From contig DATMFF010000008.1 of assembly GCA_035556735.1 (NCBI GenBank), positions 297,357 through 361,356 on the forward strand: a stretch of 64,000 bases of DNA, in the 5' to 3' direction. This document shows, one piece after another, positions 1-9,582 of the stretch. The notes under the pieces are model-generated. The model had not been told where the DNA came from, did not search any database, and was given only the letters and a program-made list of their open reading frames with translations. Each line of letters starts with the position of its first letter. Position 1 is the first letter of the stretch. The DNA comes from CANJBX01 sp035556735. Its GTDB lineage: Bacteria; Pseudomonadota; Alphaproteobacteria; Rhizobiales; Xanthobacteraceae. A program made the translations under genes and the position numbers.

Positions 1-1
1 G

Positions 2-316
2 CCGGCGCTGCAAAAGTTTCACCCGGAGGAATACCTGCCCGGTCAGGAACTCGCGCCAGACAACGACGACGCGCGGCTCGCGAGGGCGGCCGGAGACATC
101 GGCACGACAATTTTCCATCCCGTCGGCACTGCGAAGATGGGCCGCGCCAGCGACCCCGCCGCCGTCGTGGACGAACGCTTGCGGGTGATCGGGCTGGAGC
201 GGCTGCGCGTGATCGACGCTTCCGTGATGCCGACGATCACGTCGGGCAACACCAACTCGCCGACGATCATGATCGCCGAGAAGGGCGCCGCCATGGTGCG
301 CGAGGACGCGCGCTAG
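2..316 (+). CDS. GMC-family oxidoreductase, C-terminal fragment
   Basis: Only the last 104 codons are inside the window; the gene begins upstream. The translated tail contains FHPVGTAKMG followed by VIDASVMPTITSGNTNSPT and a closing MIAEKGAAMV stretch. This is the C-terminal signature of the glucose-methanol-choline (GMC) oxidoreductases: FAD enzymes that oxidise alcohols such as choline or aliphatic and aromatic alcohols. The His of FHPVG and the Asn of GNTNSPT correspond to the usual catalytic His and Asn/His pair. Substrate cannot be told from this fragment. The gene ends 34 bp before the stop of the convergent mepA gene. Confidence 0.88.
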   Translation, partial: PALQKFHPEEYLPGQELAPDNDDARLARAAGDIGTTIFHPVGTAKMGRASDPAAVVDERLRVIGLERLRVIDASVMPTITSGNTNSPTIMIAEKGAAMVREDAR

Positions 317-350
317 CAAGCTTTCCGATGTTGGACGCGGGGCGCGCGAG

Positions 351-1274
351 CTAGGGCGAGCTCACGACCTGCCGGCATGCGGCCGGAAGATCGGCCAGCG
401 TGAGCGGCGGCTTCGGTTTGGGGGGCTTCGCCGGCGGCTTCGGATGCAGGATCGATTCCTTGAACCACTTGCTGAGATCGGCGCCGCAGCCATCATTGTC
501 GGCGGGCGGATCCTGCGGCTTGCATTGTGGGCTGTCGGCGGGACACTTGATGCGCACGTGGAAATGATAGTCGTGGCCCCAATAGGGGCGCACCTTGCTG
601 AGCCAGCTACGGTCGCCCTTGGCTTCGCGGCATAGCGCCTTCTTGATGGCGGCGTTGACGAGGATGCGCTCCACCTGCGGATCCTGTGCGGCGGTCTTGA
701 TCGCGTTGAAGTGGCCCGGCGTCCAGACCTTGGGGTCCACGTCGCGGCGATCTTCGCGCACCACCATCGTCGCCGACATTTCTTCGCGTTCCTCGCGCGT
801 GAGTTCGCGATCGGGCATCGGCGTGAGCCAGATGTCGGCATCGAGTCCGACTTGGTGGCTGGCGTGGCCCGTGAGCATCGGTCCGCCACGCGGCTGCGAC
901 ATGTCGCCGATCAGCAGCCCATGCCATCCGTCGCTCTTGGGCAGCTTGTCGGCCAAGCGATGCAGGAATGCGATCAGGTCGGGATGGCCCCAGAAGCGAT
1001 TACGCGACAGCCGCATGACCTGCCAACTCGGACCGTTGACAGGCAGCGCCTGCGCGCCCGCGAGACAGCCCTTCGAATAGAATCCGAAGACCTCCGGCTC
1101 CGCTACTTTCGCCGGCGTCGTGCGGCGTCCGAACAGCAGCTTCGCCGGCAGCTTGGGATCGCTGGGATTCGCGAGCGGCGGCAACGGTTGCGGGTTGAGC
1201 GTGCCCTTATCCTGGGCAGGTGCTGACGCGGCGGGGAGAATGAGAAGCGCGGCGACGAAGAGAAGTCTCAGCAT
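351..1274 (-). CDS. mepA: Penicillin-insensitive murein endopeptidase MepA (M74)
   Basis: A 307-residue exported zinc peptidase expected to cut D-Ala-meso-DAP cross-links in peptidoglycan in the periplasm. A signal peptide is evident (MLRLLFVAALLILPAASAPA). The M74 metal-binding signature GHASHQVGLDAD lies at residues 136-147, and HDYHFHV at about 234-240 supplies the last zinc ligand. Paired cysteines occur downstream, and the tail is rich in Pro and Lys. The open frame continues 121 codons upstream without looking like protein; I chose the Met at 1274 because the signal peptide begins there. It is convergent with the GMC oxidoreductase gene and divergent from the GGDEF-EAL gene. Confidence 0.9.
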   Translation of the reverse strand: MLRLLFVAALLILPAASAPAQDKGTLNPQPLPPLANPSDPKLPAKLLFGRRTTPAKVAEPEVFGFYSKGCLAGAQALPVNGPSWQVMRLSRNRFWGHPDLIAFLHRLADKLPKSDGWHGLLIGDMSQPRGGPMLTGHASHQVGLDADIWLTPMPDRELTREEREEMSATMVVREDRRDVDPKVWTPGHFNAIKTAAQDPQVERILVNAAIKKALCREAKGDRSWLSKVRPYWGHDYHFHVRIKCPADSPQCKPQDPPADNDGCGADLSKWFKESILHPKPPAKPPKPKPPLTLADLPAACRQVVSSP

Positions 1275-1685
1275 GGATCCGGCAATGCATTGGACACGGA
1301 TGCGACTATAGCCGATTTGCGCCTTTTTCGGGAAATCGCGCCTCGGGCAGAACCGGAGGTATTCGTCGGACTGCCGCGCACGAAGCGAGCGGAAATGATT
1401 TCGTAACCATGCCGCAAGCTGGCGTGAATTCGTGCATGCATGCGCGCATGCCTGCCTCGCGCGCAACATTGCCGCGTGCTTCCTCACGAGTGATGCCGTC
1501 ACGCGGGTATTCGAGCGAATCGGGCGCGCGAGGCAGCCGGTTCGAGCCCATGATCGCCCGGCGCTTGCCCGAAAATTTTGCAACCTGCTCGCGGCGGGCA
1601 GGCCGCCCTCGCACTGGCGGCCGCCGCGGTCATGCATTCTTTAAAAGGTCTGTTCGTACAACCGCATAGCCCGCAACGGTGCGGG
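1275..1685. other. Divergent intergenic region, mepA / GGDEF-EAL
   Basis: About 410 bp separate the two divergent start codons and should hold both promoters. No convincing gene is present; small open frames in several phases look like GC-rich shadows. The only striking feature is an alternating purine-pyrimidine tract at 1431-1451, listed separately. Confidence 0.5.
1431..1451. repeat. Alternating purine-pyrimidine tract
   Basis: Twenty-one consecutive bases alternate strictly between pyrimidine and purine, made of CG, TG and CA steps with GCATGCATGC at its core. Such tracts are self-complementary and can adopt Z-DNA. It lies in the divergent promoter region between mepA and the GGDEF-EAL gene. 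Function is unknown and chance is possible. Confidence 0.4.
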
Positions 1686-4211
1686 ATGGAACGTACCATG
1701 CCGACGACCGGCGCCAGCCCGACCGTAAGTTCTGATGGAGCCGCCCTTGGCGGATCGCGCCGCTCGTGGTGGAGCGTCGCGCGCCGATGGATCGGCCGCC
1801 GCTCCGGCCGACATGGATCGCACGCCCACTTCCGCGCAGCGTTCGATCACATGACGCAAGGCCTGTGCATGTTCGACGGGGCCGAGCGCCTCGTCGTCTG
1901 CAACCGGCGGTATCTCGAAATCTACCGTCTGTCTCCCGACGTGGTGAAGGCCGGGTGCACGCTGCGCGAACTCATCGAACATCGCAAGGCGGCCGGGTTG
2001 CTTGAGCCTGACGTCGATCGCTACACCGCGATCGTCCGCGAGGCCAGGCGCAACGGCGATTCCAGTACGACCGTGACGCGGCTGAGCGACGGGCGCTCCA
2101 TCCAGATCACGACGCGGCCGATGCCGGACGGGAGCTGGATATCGACCCACGAGGACGTCACCGAGCAGGTGCGGATGGCGGAAGGCGCGCGCCAAGCGCA
2201 CGCGCGCCTGCGCAACGCCATCGACATCCTGCCGCACGGGCTCGTGTTCCTCGACTCCGAAGGCCGCTACATCCTGTGGAACCAGCAATACGCGGACATC
2301 TACAAGCGCAGCGCCGACCTGTTCAAACCGGGCGCACGGCTCGCGGATACGCTGCGCGTCGGCGTCGAACGGGGCGACTATCCGCAAGCGAAGGGCCGCG
2401 AGGAAGAGTGGATCGCCGAACGCCTGCGTCTGCTGCACAACCCGCAGGGACGGCACGAGCAGCCGCTGTCCGACGGACGCTGCATCCTGATCGACGAGCG
2501 CCGAACCAGCGACGGCGGCATCATCGGCCTGCGTGTCGACATCACCGACATGAAGCAGCGCGAGGAGTCGTTCCGCCTGCTGTTCAACGGCAATCCGGTG
2601 CCGATGATCATCTATAGCCGTGAGGACCACGCGATCCTGGCCGTCAACGACGCGGCCGTGAGCCACTACGGCTACACCCGCGCGCAGTTCCTGTGCATGT
2701 CGCTGCGCCACATTCACGATTGCGACACCTATGCGGAACTGGAGCGGATCGACCCCTCGCACGAGAGCCACGCCGGGCGCACGTGGAAACACATCAAGGC
2801 GGACGGACGCATGATCGACGTTGCGATCTATGCGCGCGCCATCACCCACCACGGCAAGCCGGCCATGCTGGTGGCCGCCATCGACATCACCGAGCGCAAG
2901 CGCGCGGAAGCGCGCGTCGCGCACATGGCTCATCACGACGAGCTGACTGGCCTTCCCAACCGCGTGCTGCTGCGCCTGCGCCTCGAGGAGGCGCTTGCCC
3001 GGATCCAGCGCAGCGGCAGACGCGTCGCGACATTGTGCATCGACCTCGACAATTTCAAATCGGTCAACGACGCGCTCGGTCCCTCGCATGGTGACCACCT
3101 GTTGCAGTCCGTGGCCAAGCGCCTGCAGGCCGCTTTGCGCGAGGGCGATACGGTGGCGCGTCTCGGCGGCGACGAGTTTGCGGTGATCCAGAACGACGTG
3201 ACCGATCCTGCGGAAGTGTCGGCGCTGGCGCGGCGCCTGATTGCCGACATCAGCGAGCCGTTCGACGTCATGGGCCACCACGTCGTGGTCGGCGCATCGA
3301 TCGGCATCGCACTGGCTCCCGGTGATGGCGACGACGTCGACAAGCTGCTCAAGAATGCGGACCTCGCGGCCTGCCGCGCCAAGGCCGAAAGCCGCGGTGC
3401 GTTCTGCTTCTTCGAAGCGGAGATGGACGCGCGCGTCCAGGCGCGCCGCCATCTCGAGCTCGACCTGCGGAACGCGCTGGCGGCGGGCAATCTCGAGATT
3501 CACTACCAGCCGCTGGTGAAGCTCGCGAACGGCGAGGTTTCGGGCTTCGAGGCGCTGCTGCGCTGGCGTCATCCCCAGCGCGGCTTCATCGCTCCGTCGG
3601 AGTTCGTTGCCGTGGCGGAGGAGACCGGCCTCATCGGCCAGCTCGGAAATCACGTGCTCAGGAAAGCCTGCGGCGACGCGGCGCACTGGCCGCAGGATGT
3701 GAAACTCGCGGTCAATCTGTCGCCGCTTCAGTTCCGCGCGGGCAACCTGCTGGCCGCGGTCAAACGCGCGCTGGAGGAGAGCGGCCTGCCCGCGCACCGC
3801 CTTGAGCTCGAGATCACCGAGACGGTGCTGCTCGAGAAGGTGGAGCACGTGATCGCCACGTTGCATGCGCTGCGTGCGCTCGGGGTGCGGATCTCTATGG
3901 ACGATTTCGGCACCGGCTATTCGTCGCTCAGTTACCTGCGCAAGTTTCCGTTCGACAAGATTAAGATCGACCGCTCGTTCGTGCACGGTCTGGGGTCCAA
4001 TGCGGACTCGCAGGCGATCGTGCGCGCCATCCTCAGCCTTGGTGTCAGTCTCGGGATCACCATCACGGCCGAAGGCGTCGAGACCGAGGACGAGCTCGCC
4101 TGCCTCAAGGCCGAAGGTTGCCACGAGGGCCAGGGCTATCTGTTCAGCCCGGCGCGGCCCCAGTCCGAGGTGCTGGAGCTGCTCGCGCGCCGGTTCATCC
4201 GGGCGGCGTGA
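1686..4211 (+). CDS. PAS-PAS-PAS-GGDEF-EAL cyclic-di-GMP enzyme
   Basis: A cytoplasmic signalling protein of about 841 residues with no membrane segments. Three PAS-like sensor modules come first: two PAS_7-type (FRAAFDHMTQGLCMFDG and LRNAIDILPHGLVFLDS) and a third beginning FRLLFNGNPVPMIIY. A diguanylate cyclase domain with intact GGDEF at about 494-498 follows. An inhibitory RxxD site (REGD) lies five residues before GGDEF, so product feedback is likely. The EAL domain is also complete: EALLRW at about 622, then NLSPLQF, EITETVLL, DDFGTGYSSL and AEGVET. Both synthesis and hydrolysis of c-di-GMP look possible. The start is uncertain: ATG at 1686 or 1698 fits better than the upstream 1578. 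Confidence 0.9.
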   Translation: MERTMPTTGASPTVSSDGAALGGSRRSWWSVARRWIGRRSGRHGSHAHFRAAFDHMTQGLCMFDGAERLVVCNRRYLEIYRLSPDVVKAGCTLRELIEHRKAAGLLEPDVDRYTAIVREARRNGDSSTTVTRLSDGRSIQITTRPMPDGSWISTHEDVTEQVRMAEGARQAHARLRNAIDILPHGLVFLDSEGRYILWNQQYADIYKRSADLFKPGARLADTLRVGVERGDYPQAKGREEEWIAERLRLLHNPQGRHEQPLSDGRCILIDERRTSDGGIIGLRVDITDMKQREESFRLLFNGNPVPMIIYSREDHAILAVNDAAVSHYGYTRAQFLCMSLRHIHDCDTYAELERIDPSHESHAGRTWKHIKADGRMIDVAIYARAITHHGKPAMLVAAIDITERKRAEARVAHMAHHDELTGLPNRVLLRLRLEEALARIQRSGRRVATLCIDLDNFKSVNDALGPSHGDHLLQSVAKRLQAALREGDTVARLGGDEFAVIQNDVTDPAEVSALARRLIADISEPFDVMGHHVVVGASIGIALAPGDGDDVDKLLKNADLAACRAKAESRGAFCFFEAEMDARVQARRHLELDLRNALAAGNLEIHYQPLVKLANGEVSGFEALLRWRHPQRGFIAPSEFVAVAEETGLIGQLGNHVLRKACGDAAHWPQDVKLAVNLSPLQFRAGNLLAAVKRALEESGLPAHRLELEITETVLLEKVEHVIATLHALRALGVRISMDDFGTGYSSLSYLRKFPFDKIKIDRSFVHGLGSNADSQAIVRAILSLGVSLGITITAEGVETEDELACLKAEGCHEGQGYLFSPARPQSEVLELLARRFIRAA

Positions 4212-4253
4212 CGGGCAATACTGCAGCCGTTGATGTCGCCAAGGTGCGCAATA

Positions 4254-4298
4254 TGCTCACGTGCGGGTGGTGAGCGCCTTGCGGGCGGCTCGTGAGCA
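4254..4298. repeat. Inverted repeat between convergent genes
   Basis: TGCTCACG (4254-4261) is exactly complementary to CGTGAGCA (4291-4298), with about 29 bases between. It lies between the stops of the convergent GGDEF-EAL and lepA genes and may contribute to transcript ends, but there is no T-tract on either strand. Confidence 0.3.
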
Positions 4299-4391
4299 CC
4301 TAGGGATCGGCCCCGCGGTGCCGACACCCTGATCGGGATTTGCCAGAGACAGGAGAAGACCGGCGCGGGTGCGTGAAGCGCGCTTGGCCTG

Positions 4392-6197
4392 CTACACGTC
4401 CACCTTGAGGGCGGCGATGAAGGCTTCCTGCGGGATGTCGACCTTCCCGTACTGCCGCATCTTCTTCTTGCCTTCCTTCTGCTTCTCCAGAAGCTTGCGC
4501 TTGCGCGTGACGTCGCCGCCATAGCACTTGGCGGTCACGTCCTTGCGCAGCGCCCGTACGGTCTCGCGCGCGATCACCTTGGCCCCGATGGCGGCCTGGA
4601 TCGGGACCTGGAACATATGCGGCGGGATCAGCTCCTTGAGCTTTTCCACCATGGCGCGCCCGCGGGCTTCGGCGCGCGTGCGGTGCACCAGCATGGCGAG
4701 CGCATCGACCGGCTCGCCGTTGACCAGGATCGACATCTTCACCAGGTCGGACGGCTTGTAGTCGGTCAGGTGATAGTCGAACGAGGCGTAGCCCTTCGAC
4801 ACCGACTTGAGGCGATCATAGAAGTCGAACACCACCTCGTTGAGCGGCAGGTTGTACTTCACCATCGCGCGGGTGCCGACGTAGTTGAGGTCGACCTGCA
4901 CGCCGCGGCGATCCTGGCACAGCTTGAGGATCGAGCCGAGGTATTCGTCCGGCGACAGGATCGTCGCTTCGATCCATGGCTCCTCGATCTCGGCGATGCG
5001 CACGGGATCTGGCATATCGACCGGATTGTGAATCTCCACCATGTCACCGTTGGTGAGCTTGATGTGATAGACGACGGACGGCGCAGTGGCGATCAGGTTG
5101 AGGTTGAACTCGCGCTCGAGCCGCTCCTGGATGATCTCGAGGTGGAGCAGGCCGAGGAAGCCGCAGCGGAAGCCGAAGCCGAGCGCCGCCGACGTCTCCA
5201 TCTCGAACGAGAAACTGGCATCGTTGAGCCGCAGCCTGCCCATGGCCGCGCGCAGCGCCTCGAAGTCGGCGGCGTCCACCGGGAACAGCCCGCAGAACAC
5301 GACCGGAATGGCGGGACGGAAGCCTGGCAGCGGCTCTGCGGTCGGGTTGCGGTCGTCGGTGATGGTGTCGCCGACGCGGGTGTCGGCGACCTCCTTGATC
5401 GAGCCGGTGAGGAAGCCGATCTCGCCGGGCCCGAGCTCGTCGAACTCGACGCGCTTGGGCGTGAACACGCCGACACGATCGACGTCATAAGCGGCGCCGG
5501 TCCCCATCATGCGGATGCGCTGGCCCTTGGAGAGCACGCCGTCGACGACGCGGAACAGCACCACCACGCCGAGGTAGGCGTCGTACCAGCTATCGACCAG
5601 CAGCGCCTTGAGCGGCGCATCGCGATCGCCCTTCGGGGGCGGCAGGCGCGTGACGATCGCCTCCAGCACCTGGTCGATGTTGAGGCCGGTTTTGGCGGAA
5701 ATCTCGATGGCGTCGGAGGCGTCGAGGCCGATCACGTCCTCGATCTGCTGCTTGACCTTCTCCGGCTCGGCGGCGGGCAGGTCGACCTTGTTGAGGACGG
5801 GAACGACCTCGTGATTGTTGTCGAGCGCCTGATAGACATTGGCCAGCGTCTGCGCCTCGACGCCCTGGCTGGCGTCGACGACGAGCAGCGAGCCCTCACA
5901 GGCGGCAAGAGAGCGATTGACCTCATAGGCGAAGTCGACGTGGCCCGGCGTGTCGATGAGGTTGAGGATGTAATCCTTGCCGTCCTTGGCTTTGTAACGC
6001 AGGCGGACGGTCTGGGCCTTAATGGTAATCCCGCGTTCGCGCTCGATCTCCATCGAGTCGAGGATCTGCTCCTTCATCTCGCGCGCCTCGAGGGCGCCGG
6101 TGAGCTGAATCAGGCGGTCCGCCAGCGTGGACTTGCCGTGGTCGATGTGCGCGACAATCGAGAAATTGCGGATGTTTTGAATGGGAACGCTGGCCAT
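4392..6197 (-). CDS. lepA: Elongation factor 4 (LepA), back-translocating GTPase
   Basis: A 601-residue translational GTPase, the usual LepA length. The G1 motif AHIDHGKST sits close to the N-terminus. G3 is DTPGHVDF and G4 is NKVDLP. The EF-G-like domains II, III and V follow, with the LepA-specific C-terminal domain ending in the basic run TRKRKLLEKQKEGKKKMRQ. LepA acts on stalled or mistranslocated ribosomes and in 30S biogenesis. The Met at 6197 (MASVPIQNIRNFS) matches the conserved family start; the ten-residue upstream extension does not look genuine. It reads alone on the minus strand. Confidence 0.97.
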   Translation of the reverse strand: MASVPIQNIRNFSIVAHIDHGKSTLADRLIQLTGALEAREMKEQILDSMEIERERGITIKAQTVRLRYKAKDGKDYILNLIDTPGHVDFAYEVNRSLAACEGSLLVVDASQGVEAQTLANVYQALDNNHEVVPVLNKVDLPAAEPEKVKQQIEDVIGLDASDAIEISAKTGLNIDQVLEAIVTRLPPPKGDRDAPLKALLVDSWYDAYLGVVVLFRVVDGVLSKGQRIRMMGTGAAYDVDRVGVFTPKRVEFDELGPGEIGFLTGSIKEVADTRVGDTITDDRNPTAEPLPGFRPAIPVVFCGLFPVDAADFEALRAAMGRLRLNDASFSFEMETSAALGFGFRCGFLGLLHLEIIQERLEREFNLNLIATAPSVVYHIKLTNGDMVEIHNPVDMPDPVRIAEIEEPWIEATILSPDEYLGSILKLCQDRRGVQVDLNYVGTRAMVKYNLPLNEVVFDFYDRLKSVSKGYASFDYHLTDYKPSDLVKMSILVNGEPVDALAMLVHRTRAEARGRAMVEKLKELIPPHMFQVPIQAAIGAKVIARETVRALRKDVTAKCYGGDVTRKRKLLEKQKEGKKKMRQYGKVDIPQEAFIAALKVDV

Positions 6198-6295
6198 GGG
6201 CGGGAGATAGCAGCGGGGGCCCACAGCGGCAAGGGCGCCGCCGCCGGCCTGACCGGCTGATTGCGGTCCTCAGACGCTCCGGTGACGAGGCCGGG

Positions 6296-7087
6296 CTACT
6301 CCGCCGCCTGGCGCTTCTCGCTGAAGAATGGCCGCAATTCCACGCGCTCCCCGGCGCGGGCGATCAGGATGTGGTTGGTCGGGACCGGCGTCCAGATCGA
6401 GCGGTCTTTGTCGAGCGGCTCCGACACCACCACCACGTTCTCGCCGGACGCGCGATAGTAGAGTGTGTTGGCATTGTCGTTGGCGGCGTAGCGGAAGGCG
6501 TAGAGGTTCTTGCCGTCGGCCAGCGCCGAGGTGAAGCGCAGCGGATCGTGCTGGCCGTCCGAGTTCGCGAGGGCGGTGAGGACCTCGAGCACACGCTCGG
6601 TGGCGCCGATCGGATCATCGTCGAGACCCGCGCCCATCATGGCCAGGAACACCGCTTCGGAATCGGTGGTGCCGAGGCGGCAGGGGTAGAGCTTGTCGGG
6701 GATCAACCCTTCCACCTTGCGGCGGATGCGGGTCCAGTCGCCGATCACCCCGTTGTGCATGAACAGGAAGCGCCCGGCCGCGAACGGGTGGCAGTTTGGT
6801 CGTGTCACTGACGTGCCGGTGGCAGCGCGCACATGGGCAAAAAACAGGTGCGAGCGGATGTGACGGCAGAGGTAGCGCAGGTTGTCGTCCGACCATGCCG
6901 GCCGCACCTCGCGATAAAGACCGGGCTCGGCGTGCTCGCCGTACCAGCCGAGGCCGAAGCCGTCGCCGTTGGTGGCGGCGGTCGATTCCAGGGCGCGAAT
7001 GCTTTGCTCGATCAACGAATGGGCGGGGGAGGTAACGTAGTGCTCAAGCGCAGTCGGCTCACCCCGGTAGGCAATCCAGCGGCACAT
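6296..7087 (-). CDS. Class II glutamine amidotransferase (YafJ/EgtC-like)
   Basis: A 263-residue N-terminal-nucleophile hydrolase. The protein starts MCRWIAYRG, so removal of Met exposes the Cys nucleophile of class II glutamine amidotransferases. NGDGFGLGWYG, HVRAATG and FMHNGVIGDW are the conserved glutaminase-fold motifs. There is no synthase domain, so it is the stand-alone YafJ/EgtC-like type, whose substrate is usually a gamma-glutamyl amide. The known EgtC role in ergothioneine synthesis cannot be assumed because no egt genes are adjacent. Confidence 0.85.
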   Translation of the reverse strand: MCRWIAYRGEPTALEHYVTSPAHSLIEQSIRALESTAATNGDGFGLGWYGEHAEPGLYREVRPAWSDDNLRYLCRHIRSHLFFAHVRAATGTSVTRPNCHPFAAGRFLFMHNGVIGDWTRIRRKVEGLIPDKLYPCRLGTTDSEAVFLAMMGAGLDDDPIGATERVLEVLTALANSDGQHDPLRFTSALADGKNLYAFRYAANDNANTLYYRASGENVVVVSEPLDKDRSIWTPVPTNHILIARAGERVELRPFFSEKRQAAE

Positions 7088-7211
7088 CGTGTTTCACCGT
7101 CCGTGCGGCATCTCATGTCGGCCGACGCGGCCGGAAAGACAATAACAAGAATGGCAATATGGCCGTGAAATATTGGTAATTTTCTGGCGGTCCCCAGCCG
7201 GCCACCGCGAT

Positions 7212-9383
7212 TCAAGCCTTTGCCTGCGCCGGCGGGCTCGCCGCCGATGCCCGCTCAAGGCCCGCCAGGCCGCTGGCGAGCGTCCCTGCCCCCGGCAGCC
7301 GGGCGAACCGGGCCTCGAGGCCTGGCCAGCGCCGGCGGACCCACGGCAGGCCTTCTGCCTGCAGCCAAGCGGTCGCCACGAGGGCGGTGAGCAGCCAGGT
7401 CCCCAGGTGATAGCGAGCGTTGTTGAGATAGCAGGCCGCGACCCCGTGCTGCAGCAGGGCCGCGAAAGCCAGAACGCGCAGCCACGGATCGAAGCCGCGC
7501 AGCAGCAGGACTCGCACAAGGATCAGCACGGCGAAGAGGTGAATCGGGATCGTCGCCATCACGTGGTGGGCGCCCGAAAGCCAACTTGCGAGCTGGACAA
7601 TGCCGCGGCGCACATGCTCGCCCGCAAAATCGAGGCGGACGAGTTCGCCGAGCGCACGCAGATAGTCGAGCGGCGACATGAGAAAGATGTCGACGTGAGC
7701 CACGTTGTTGGTGAAGGGAATGAACGAGCGGCCGAAGATGTAGTTGTGCAAGGGCGAGACGGCGAGCGTTGCGAAGCCCGCGACGATCGCAACGCCGCGT
7801 GCGACCTGCCGCCGCGCAAGCGCCGCCACGATCGCCGCCGCCGCCATCGTCGTGGTCGCGAGCAGGAAGTTGGGACGGCAGAATGTCGCCATCGCCAGCA
7901 GCAGGGCGCCTGCGAACGCGCGTCCGGTTTCCGGCGCCGGCGTCTTCGCCGCGCTCGGGATGATCAGCACGAGGCCGGCGAACATGAGGATGAATCCGAG
8001 CGGGTCCGCGAAGCCGCGCGAGGCCCACACGACGTAGTCGATCAGGCTCGAACCGAATGCCGTGCCGATCGGGACCGCGACGAAGATCAGCGCGAAGGCG
8101 ATGGCCCAGCGCGGCGGCATGAACCGCCGCGCCAGCGCCAGCACCAGGAAGGGCAGCACCAGGATGAGAGTGAAATAGCCAAGGAACGTGTCGCCGAAGA
8201 TGAAACGCTCGAGCGCGCGCCAGTAGCGCAGGGCGGGCGCAAAATAGTAGATCGCTTCGTCGCCGCGCAGCGCCGAAACGACATCGCCGGCCAGCAGATA
8301 GCGCACCACATTGCGGCCGAGGCCCTCATGGGTGATGCCGTCATCGCCGCCGTCGAGCGGACGATAGCCGCCGATGAACTGCCAATCGACGATGGTGACG
8401 AGGAGCACGGTGGCGCCGATCACGACGGCGGGCAGGATGAGTCGCTGCGGTTCGATGCGCACCAGCAGCAGGCCGATGCCGACAACGGCAAGGAGGCTCA
8501 GCCCGAGTTCGACGGCGCGCTGGATTTGCACGCGCAACGTCGGGCGCAGGCTCATGGCGAGCTTCGGCTCCGGCAGGATCCGGGCGGCATAGATGCGGCG
8601 TTGGGCATCCTCGGCGCGCAGCGTACGGCAGGCCATATCCTGGTGAGTGATCGTCTCGAAGTGTCCGCCGGGGCCTTCCCACATCAGGGTGCCGCGCCAG
8701 CACAGATCGCTACCAGCGAATTGCACCGGGAACCGGTGCACGATGAACAGCGGGAACGTGACGCGGAAGCGGTCGAACAGGTTGAGCGACTTGCGGTCAC
8801 GCGTGAAACGCACGACATCGCTCGCATCGTCCGGCCAGTTGTAGATGTACTCGTTGACAATGCCGAGGCGTAGCTCGACCGGGTCGGAGAATTCGATCCC
8901 CGCCACGCGGCGTGAGAAGGCAGGGCGATCGTAGATGCCATCCGCCGAAAAGGCGTAGCCGTCGGCGGCGGGCGTCCGCTGCGGACGCCAGCATGGGCGG
9001 CTGCGCTCGGTGCAGCCCTTCTCCGGCGGATACCGGACGTTGAATTGTTCGCCGAGCACGCGAAGCACGTCGGCCGGAAGTCCGGAGGATTGCGCCAGTG
9101 CGGGGCCGGGAAGGAAGACGTTGAAGCCCTGCTCGATGCGTGGCGCCGGCCAGATCATATGTGCGGCGGCGACCAGCGCAGCGAGTGCCGCTGCGGCGAT
9201 CCAGCGTGGCGAGCGCCGCTCGATCGATCCCACCAGCACACAGGCGCCGAGCGCGAGCAGCAGGGCGTATTTGAACAGATTGTTGACCGGCAGCCCGACG
9301 GCGGCGAGCGCGAGAACCAGCACGCCAATCCGCAACGCCAGCCGCCCTCCGCCGCCAAGTCCGCTCCAACCAGCCGCCATCAT
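7212..9383 (-). CDS. Polytopic membrane protein with large extracytoplasmic domain, GT-C-like
   Basis: I do not recognise a named family. The 723-residue protein has hydrophobic segments at the N-terminus (residues 14-70). A soluble, probably periplasmic stretch follows at about 75-285, containing Cys pairs (EKGCTERSRPCW and later DLCWRG). Roughly ten more membrane segments complete it. Just after the membrane re-entry is an acidic loop, DGGDDGITHEGLGRN, then EAIYYFAPALRYW, resembling the first-loop acidic motifs of GT-C fold glycosyltransferases. It lies 199 bp from a divergent GT39-like gene, which supports a role in modifying lipid-linked or envelope glycans. That function is inference. 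Confidence 0.6.
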   Translation of the reverse strand: MMAAGWSGLGGGGRLALRIGVLVLALAAVGLPVNNLFKYALLLALGACVLVGSIERRSPRWIAAAALAALVAAAHMIWPAPRIEQGFNVFLPGPALAQSSGLPADVLRVLGEQFNVRYPPEKGCTERSRPCWRPQRTPAADGYAFSADGIYDRPAFSRRVAGIEFSDPVELRLGIVNEYIYNWPDDASDVVRFTRDRKSLNLFDRFRVTFPLFIVHRFPVQFAGSDLCWRGTLMWEGPGGHFETITHQDMACRTLRAEDAQRRIYAARILPEPKLAMSLRPTLRVQIQRAVELGLSLLAVVGIGLLLVRIEPQRLILPAVVIGATVLLVTIVDWQFIGGYRPLDGGDDGITHEGLGRNVVRYLLAGDVVSALRGDEAIYYFAPALRYWRALERFIFGDTFLGYFTLILVLPFLVLALARRFMPPRWAIAFALIFVAVPIGTAFGSSLIDYVVWASRGFADPLGFILMFAGLVLIIPSAAKTPAPETGRAFAGALLLAMATFCRPNFLLATTTMAAAAIVAALARRQVARGVAIVAGFATLAVSPLHNYIFGRSFIPFTNNVAHVDIFLMSPLDYLRALGELVRLDFAGEHVRRGIVQLASWLSGAHHVMATIPIHLFAVLILVRVLLLRGFDPWLRVLAFAALLQHGVAACYLNNARYHLGTWLLTALVATAWLQAEGLPWVRRRWPGLEARFARLPGAGTLASGLAGLERASAASPPAQAKA

Positions 9384-9582
9384 CTATTCCATCTCATCTT
9401 GGTTGTGCGACCGGTATAGCGTCCTGGTCCGGCCGGTCCAGCGCATGATCCGCAGACTGGATGGCGATAGCACGCGTTGGTCAGGATGTGCGGCGAGATG
9501 CAAAGCCGTAGCCATTTTCGGCGTCCCCGCGCTAGGGTCCCGTGGCAGAGACTGACGTCGGGATCATGGGGCGGGCTTCTGG

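Noticed and set aside
1641..4124. 827-codon open frame antisense to the GGDEF-EAL gene
   Set aside because: Its phase mirrors the codon structure of a real gene in GC-rich DNA; the translation is rich in Arg, Gly, His and Val and matches no fold.
7173..8873. 566-codon plus-strand frame over the polytopic membrane protein
   Set aside because: Charge-dense translation (Arg, Gln, Glu, Asp) without membrane segments, complementary to hydrophobic codons of the real gene.
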